Assembly (NCBI GenBank): GCA_021325575.1 | Contig: JAJPGW010000012.1 | Location: 124,001 to 188,000, forward strand | Direction: 5' to 3' | Length of the DNA: 64,000 nucleotides | Source: Gammaproteobacteria bacterium | GTDB taxonomy: Bacteria > Pseudomonadota > Gammaproteobacteria > DSM-16500 | Shown here: one piece after another, positions 61,439-64,000 of the stretch | Numbering within the stretch: position 1 is the stretch's first letter | Layout: every line of letters begins with the position of its first letter | Made by a program: the position numbers and the translations under genes | The notes under the pieces: generated by a model | What the model saw: the letters and a program-made list of their open reading frames with translations, nothing else | The model's database searches: none | Told to the model about the DNA's origin: nothing

Positions 61439-61762
61439 ATGCCACCAAAAATTGATTTAACCGAACCACTTCTGGGTAACAAAAAAAAACGATTATTTAA
61501 TTTCTTTTATGGCAGCACATCTCATAAACGCGTTACGCCCCCTAAAGAAAAGGTTCAAGCACTGCCACCCCAACCCGTTCCCATCGTGCAAAGGCAGGAA
61601 GAAAAATCGTTCTCTCGCAAAGGAAAATATGATGTACCTTTAGGATTTCAGCTAAATGGCAAACCAGTGACAGATATTATAATTTGCGAACCTATTCCAG
61701 AAGGCAAATTTGAAGTATTCTCAGCTGTTCGAGAAACAAGATCTACCCTATTAAAATCTTAG
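61439..61762 (+). CDS. Unrecognised small basic protein, putative effector
   Basis: 107 residues, no recognised domain, signal peptide or membrane helix. N-terminus DLTEPLLGNKKKRLFNFF combines an acidic-dileucine-like EPLL with a basic cluster; the middle is Pro/Gln-rich (PPKEKVQALPPQPVPIVQ). The EPLL tetrapeptide recurs in two other effector candidates here (40.5 and 62.5 kb). CGAGGA lies close to the ATG and a PmrA-box-like promoter stands upstream. Product unknown; the effector label rests on the promoter. Confidence 0.55.
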   Translation: MPPKIDLTEPLLGNKKKRLFNFFYGSTSHKRVTPPKEKVQALPPQPVPIVQRQEEKSFSRKGKYDVPLGFQLNGKPVTDIIICEPIPEGKFEVFSAVRETRSTLLKS

Positions 61763-61835
61763 TTTGTTCCAATTTAGTCTGGCCAAGAAATTACTTACTT
61801 GTACAATCAATAACTTAGAATAAACTTCTATTTTT

Positions 61836-61888
61836 AAATAATTTAGTTATTAAAATAGTTTGACAACTAAAATAATTTGTTTTAAAGT
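61836..61888 (+). promoter_or_regulatory. marR-type promoter with overlapping palindromic operator
   Basis: TTGACA at 61860-61865, 17 bases, TAAAGT at 61883-61888: a near-consensus promoter. AAATAATTTAGTT (61836-61848) and AACTAAAATAATTT (61865-61878) form an imperfect inverted repeat spanning the -35, a likely site for autoregulation by the MarR protein encoded next. Confidence 0.6.
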
Positions 61889-61923
61889 AACCCTATTGAA
61901 CAATAACAGGCAAATAAAGTGCT

Positions 61924-62349
61924 ATGAACTTAACCGAAAAAGCAAAACAAATGACAGCGCATTTACTGACGCTGCGTCGCTTGCAGGATAAGTCCGAAGA
62001 GGACTTTATTGCCTCATTAGGCGGATTAACATTACCCCAGATAAAAATTTTAAATATTATTGGTGATTCCGAGCCTTGCACCATGGGTGAAATAGCTAAA
62101 AAAACCAGTCTTTCACTGAGTAGCATTACCCTCATTGTTGATAAATTGGTGAAACAAAAATTAATTACTCGTTTACGTAGTGATGAAGATAGACGAATTG
62201 TTTATGCAAAATTAGCGCCTGAAGGCAAGCGAATCTATCAAGTGCAAATTGAACGTTATAACCTAGTCGGTCATATGTTACTTTCGACTTTAAACGAACA
62301 AGAACAAGATATGTTTATAAATATACTTAAAAAAATGACTGGGTTATAA
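61924..62349 (+). CDS. MarR-family transcriptional regulator
   Basis: 141 residues. Winged helix-turn-helix of the MarR type: LTLPQIKILNIIGDSEPCTMGEIAKKTSLSLSSITLIVDKLVKQKLITRLRSDEDRRIVYAKL, where SLSSITLIVDKLV is the recognition helix and RLRSDEDRR the wing with its conserved Asp-x-Arg. Flanking helices provide dimerisation. Such proteins usually repress their own promoter and a neighbour until a small ligand binds. The palindrome over its -35 box supports autoregulation. The adjacent membrane protein gene at 62497 is a possible second target. Confidence 0.9.
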   Translation: MNLTEKAKQMTAHLLTLRRLQDKSEEDFIASLGGLTLPQIKILNIIGDSEPCTMGEIAKKTSLSLSSITLIVDKLVKQKLITRLRSDEDRRIVYAKLAPEGKRIYQVQIERYNLVGHMLLSTLNEQEQDMFINILKKMTGL

Positions 62350-62496
62350 GAGATTTTTTTTGGCTTAATACTTTATAAATTGAAATATTAAGTTAATAAA
62401 ATAATATATAGGATGATATTACGATATACCAGGGATTTTTTTATAAATTTACTTTAGATATTAAAATATTTATTAAATAAACTAACGAGGCAAGTT

Positions 62497-63876
62497 ATGA
62501 CTACTTCAAGAACAATCGAAACTCCAGCCATGGGCGCAACCATTCAAAATGCTGCTGTGACTTTAGAAGTTACCCAAGCAATTACCGACGGATTAAATTC
62601 TATTCCACCTACACCCGATGTGGATTTTCCCGGCCAAGGCACATTTTTAACTTCGTTTGGAAAAACCGCAGTCTCCGTTCTAGCTTTTCTCGGCACAGCG
62701 CTTGCCCTGAAAGATACGTGGGATAGCGCGAAAGAACTTTATTACGCAGAAAATAAAAACTTCGAAAAAGTGGCTAAATTAGCCATTAATTTATTTAGAA
62801 CGGCTGTAGTCGGCGTATTTTTTGCAAGTTTAATCACGGGTGCCGCTTTAGCGCTACCGATTTTATTGCCGATCAGCGCTGCATTAGGTGGTGCATGGTG
62901 TTTGTATACCGCTGTAAAAAAAGCTTATCAAGCTTATAAAGCACATCAAGAAGGAAATAAAACCGAACGAAATACGTTGTTGAAAGAATCCGGCTTAAAT
63001 TTCATTGCTGCTACCATTAATGGTCTTGGTACTTATGCCAGCATTGCAGTGACTCAGATTGGCGCTGCTTTGAAAACGGCAAATGACATGTTTAACGATG
63101 GTGTTGCCCATTGGAATTTTCCTGAAATTCTCGCAGCAATTGATCTTACCCAAACCGCCGGCCGTGTTTATGAAGCATTTAAACCCGTCGCTTATGCGTT
63201 AGGCGCTCTTTTAACGTTAGGGACCGCAAGTTCACTGGTCGCCAATGCTAATCGTCAATTTGATGAAACGATTGAATCACTGAAAAATCCTAGAGACAGT
63301 ATCAAGCGTGCTTGCGAAAACTTTGCGGAAGGCGCCAAAAAGGTAGGAAGCTTCATCAAAAATTCTTACGGGTTCGGAATTATCCCTGTGCTGATTGCAG
63401 CACCGATCGTTATTACCTCAAAGGTATTAACTGTCGCGGCCAGCATCACGCAAGTTGTTTTAGCAGCTCCGATCAGAGCGCTGTCATATCTTTGGGACAA
63501 AATACGTTCCTGCGGTTCTAACAGCGAACAAGAACCTCTTCTTCCCAAAGTTTCCGCACCTAAACCGGATTTAGCTCAACAACGCGCTCTCTATGAAAAA
63601 TTGAAAACCAAAGTGCAAGACCAAAAAGCTCACCTGGATCAACAAACAAATGATTCAAAACACGCTGCCAAAAAATTAGTAGTCGATGAAATTGCACAGT
63701 CACTTGGCAGATCTTTTGAAGAATACCGTCCAGTCAAAGTTGACGCTCTCGAAAAACAAGCTAAAGAAAAAAGCTCTCTGGTTTATCAATCTTTCTTTCG
63801 TGATGTAAGCCGTACTAAAGAAATTGTTGAGTTAGCCAAAGCATTAAATAATTCAACTCCAGGATTGGCACACTAG
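62497..63876 (+). CDS. Unrecognised membrane protein with acidic dileucine motif, putative effector
   Basis: 459 residues, no recognised domain. Hydrophobic segments at about 50-68, 97-137, 165-190, 220-245 and 290-325 suggest a multi-pass or hairpin membrane protein; the C-terminal 100 residues are soluble and helical (LYEKLKTKVQDQKAHLDQQ). E344-Q-E-P-L-L-P fits the [DE]xxxL[LI] sorting signal of eukaryotic endosomal and lysosomal proteins, right after a hydrophobic segment and basic stretch, as in such cargo. ACGAGG lies before the ATG. No PmrA-box-like element upstream; CTTAATA/TATTAAG forms an inverted repeat at about 62364. Terminator follows. Confidence 0.55.
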   Translation: MTTSRTIETPAMGATIQNAAVTLEVTQAITDGLNSIPPTPDVDFPGQGTFLTSFGKTAVSVLAFLGTALALKDTWDSAKELYYAENKNFEKVAKLAINLFRTAVVGVFFASLITGAALALPILLPISAALGGAWCLYTAVKKAYQAYKAHQEGNKTERNTLLKESGLNFIAATINGLGTYASIAVTQIGAALKTANDMFNDGVAHWNFPEILAAIDLTQTAGRVYEAFKPVAYALGALLTLGTASSLVANANRQFDETIESLKNPRDSIKRACENFAEGAKKVGSFIKNSYGFGIIPVLIAAPIVITSKVLTVAASITQVVLAAPIRALSYLWDKIRSCGSNSEQEPLLPKVSAPKPDLAQQRALYEKLKTKVQDQKAHLDQQTNDSKHAAKKLVVDEIAQSLGRSFEEYRPVKVDALEKQAKEKSSLVYQSFFRDVSRTKEIVELAKALNNSTPGLAH

Positions 63877-63889
63877 ATCTTGATAGATG

Positions 63890-63918
63890 GGCCCTGAGAA
63901 AATTCAGGGTCTTTTTTT
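63890..63918. terminator. Terminator between convergent genes
   Basis: GGCCCTGA and TCAGGGTC pair (one G-T) around GAAAAT-type loop, followed by seven T. Ends the plus-strand gene at 63876; the partial minus-strand frame from the right edge stops at the same place. Confidence 0.88.
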
Positions 63919-64000
63919 ATGTTACAAGCAATTTTTCCATTTCAGATTCTTCAGTGCATTCCCTTTCAATAAATTTTTCAAATGAACAAAGCCGTTCTTG
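63917..64000 (-). CDS. Partial CDS, C-terminus of a gene entering from the right
   Basis: 27 in-frame residues before a TAA (stop at 63917-63919), ending FIERECTEESEMEKLLVT, an amphipathic helical sequence. The stop abuts the terminator, as expected for a real gene end. Too short to identify. Confidence 0.4.
   Translation of the reverse strand, partial: QERLCSFEKFIERECTEESEMEKLLVT

Noticed and set aside
62364-62392. CTTAATA/TATTAAG before gene 62497 as a PmrA-type box
   Set aside because: It is an inverted rather than tandem repeat, with wrong spacing and no -10 at the expected distance.

Overview
The window reads as chromosomal DNA from an AT-rich, host-associated gammaproteobacterium of the Legionellales type (Legionella/Coxiella/Aquicella/Berkiella-like); the genus cannot be fixed from sequence alone. 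The evidence is a mix of ordinary gammaproteobacterial housekeeping genes (pdxH, lysA, rlmI, csaA, an L,D-transpeptidase) with a set of large unrecognised or eukaryote-like proteins (ankyrin, SET, HAD with nuclear-localisation-like signal, multi-pass membrane proteins). Five of these are preceded by a tandem (C/T)TTAAG-N5-CTTAA(G/T) element placed 10-11 bases before a TANNAT -10 box. That layout matches the PmrA-type element known to drive Dot/Icm effector genes in Legionella and Coxiella. No secretion-system gene lies in the window, so the effector label is an inference.

Layout. 0-5 kb: a short-chain dehydrogenase, a SET-domain protein, and a leftward operon (ABC-F ATPase, lipocalin-like protein, CsaA, GNAT acetyltransferase). 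5-10 kb: ankyrin protein, HAD-like protein, DUF4337, KfrA-like coiled coil, and a 53-residue DUF1328 membrane protein. 10-16.7 kb: pdxH, a GGDEF/EAL protein with a degenerate GGDEF site, a methyltransferase, a FadL-type porin and an MFS transporter.

16.7-38 kb is the most notable region, a compact trans-AT polyketide locus. Two leftward megasynthase genes encode FAAL-ACP-KS-ACP-KS-ACP-KS-(half KR)-ACP and KS-(DH-like)-ACP-TE. Transcribed divergently are an MIO-type aromatic/histidine ammonia-lyase or aminomutase and a free-standing malonyl acyltransferase; a Sfp-type phosphopantetheinyl transferase lies a few kb on. Gamma-glutamyltranspeptidase, a GGDEF protein and an effector candidate sit between them. 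The assembly line contains no cis AT, no complete ketoreductase and a dehydratase-like domain without its usual histidine motif, so an unreduced, possibly cyclised product starting from an adenylated acid is the simplest reading.

38-58 kb is dominated by branched-chain amino-acid catabolism: a branched-chain 2-oxoacid dehydrogenase (E1alpha, E1beta, E2), isovaleryl-CoA dehydrogenase, methylcrotonyl-CoA carboxylase beta subunit, methylglutaconyl-CoA hydratase and HMG-CoA lyase for leucine; isobutyryl-CoA dehydrogenase, MmsB and MmsA for valine; plus an amino-acid permease and lysA. The biotin-carrying MCC alpha subunit is absent. Effector candidates and ~80-base palindromic repeats are interspersed. 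58-64 kb: L,D-transpeptidase, rlmI, a possible 13-residue Lys-rich peptide, a small effector candidate, a MarR regulator and a membrane effector candidate, ending in a terminator shared with a gene that enters from the right edge.

No rRNA, tRNA, CRISPR array, transposase or phage gene was recognised.
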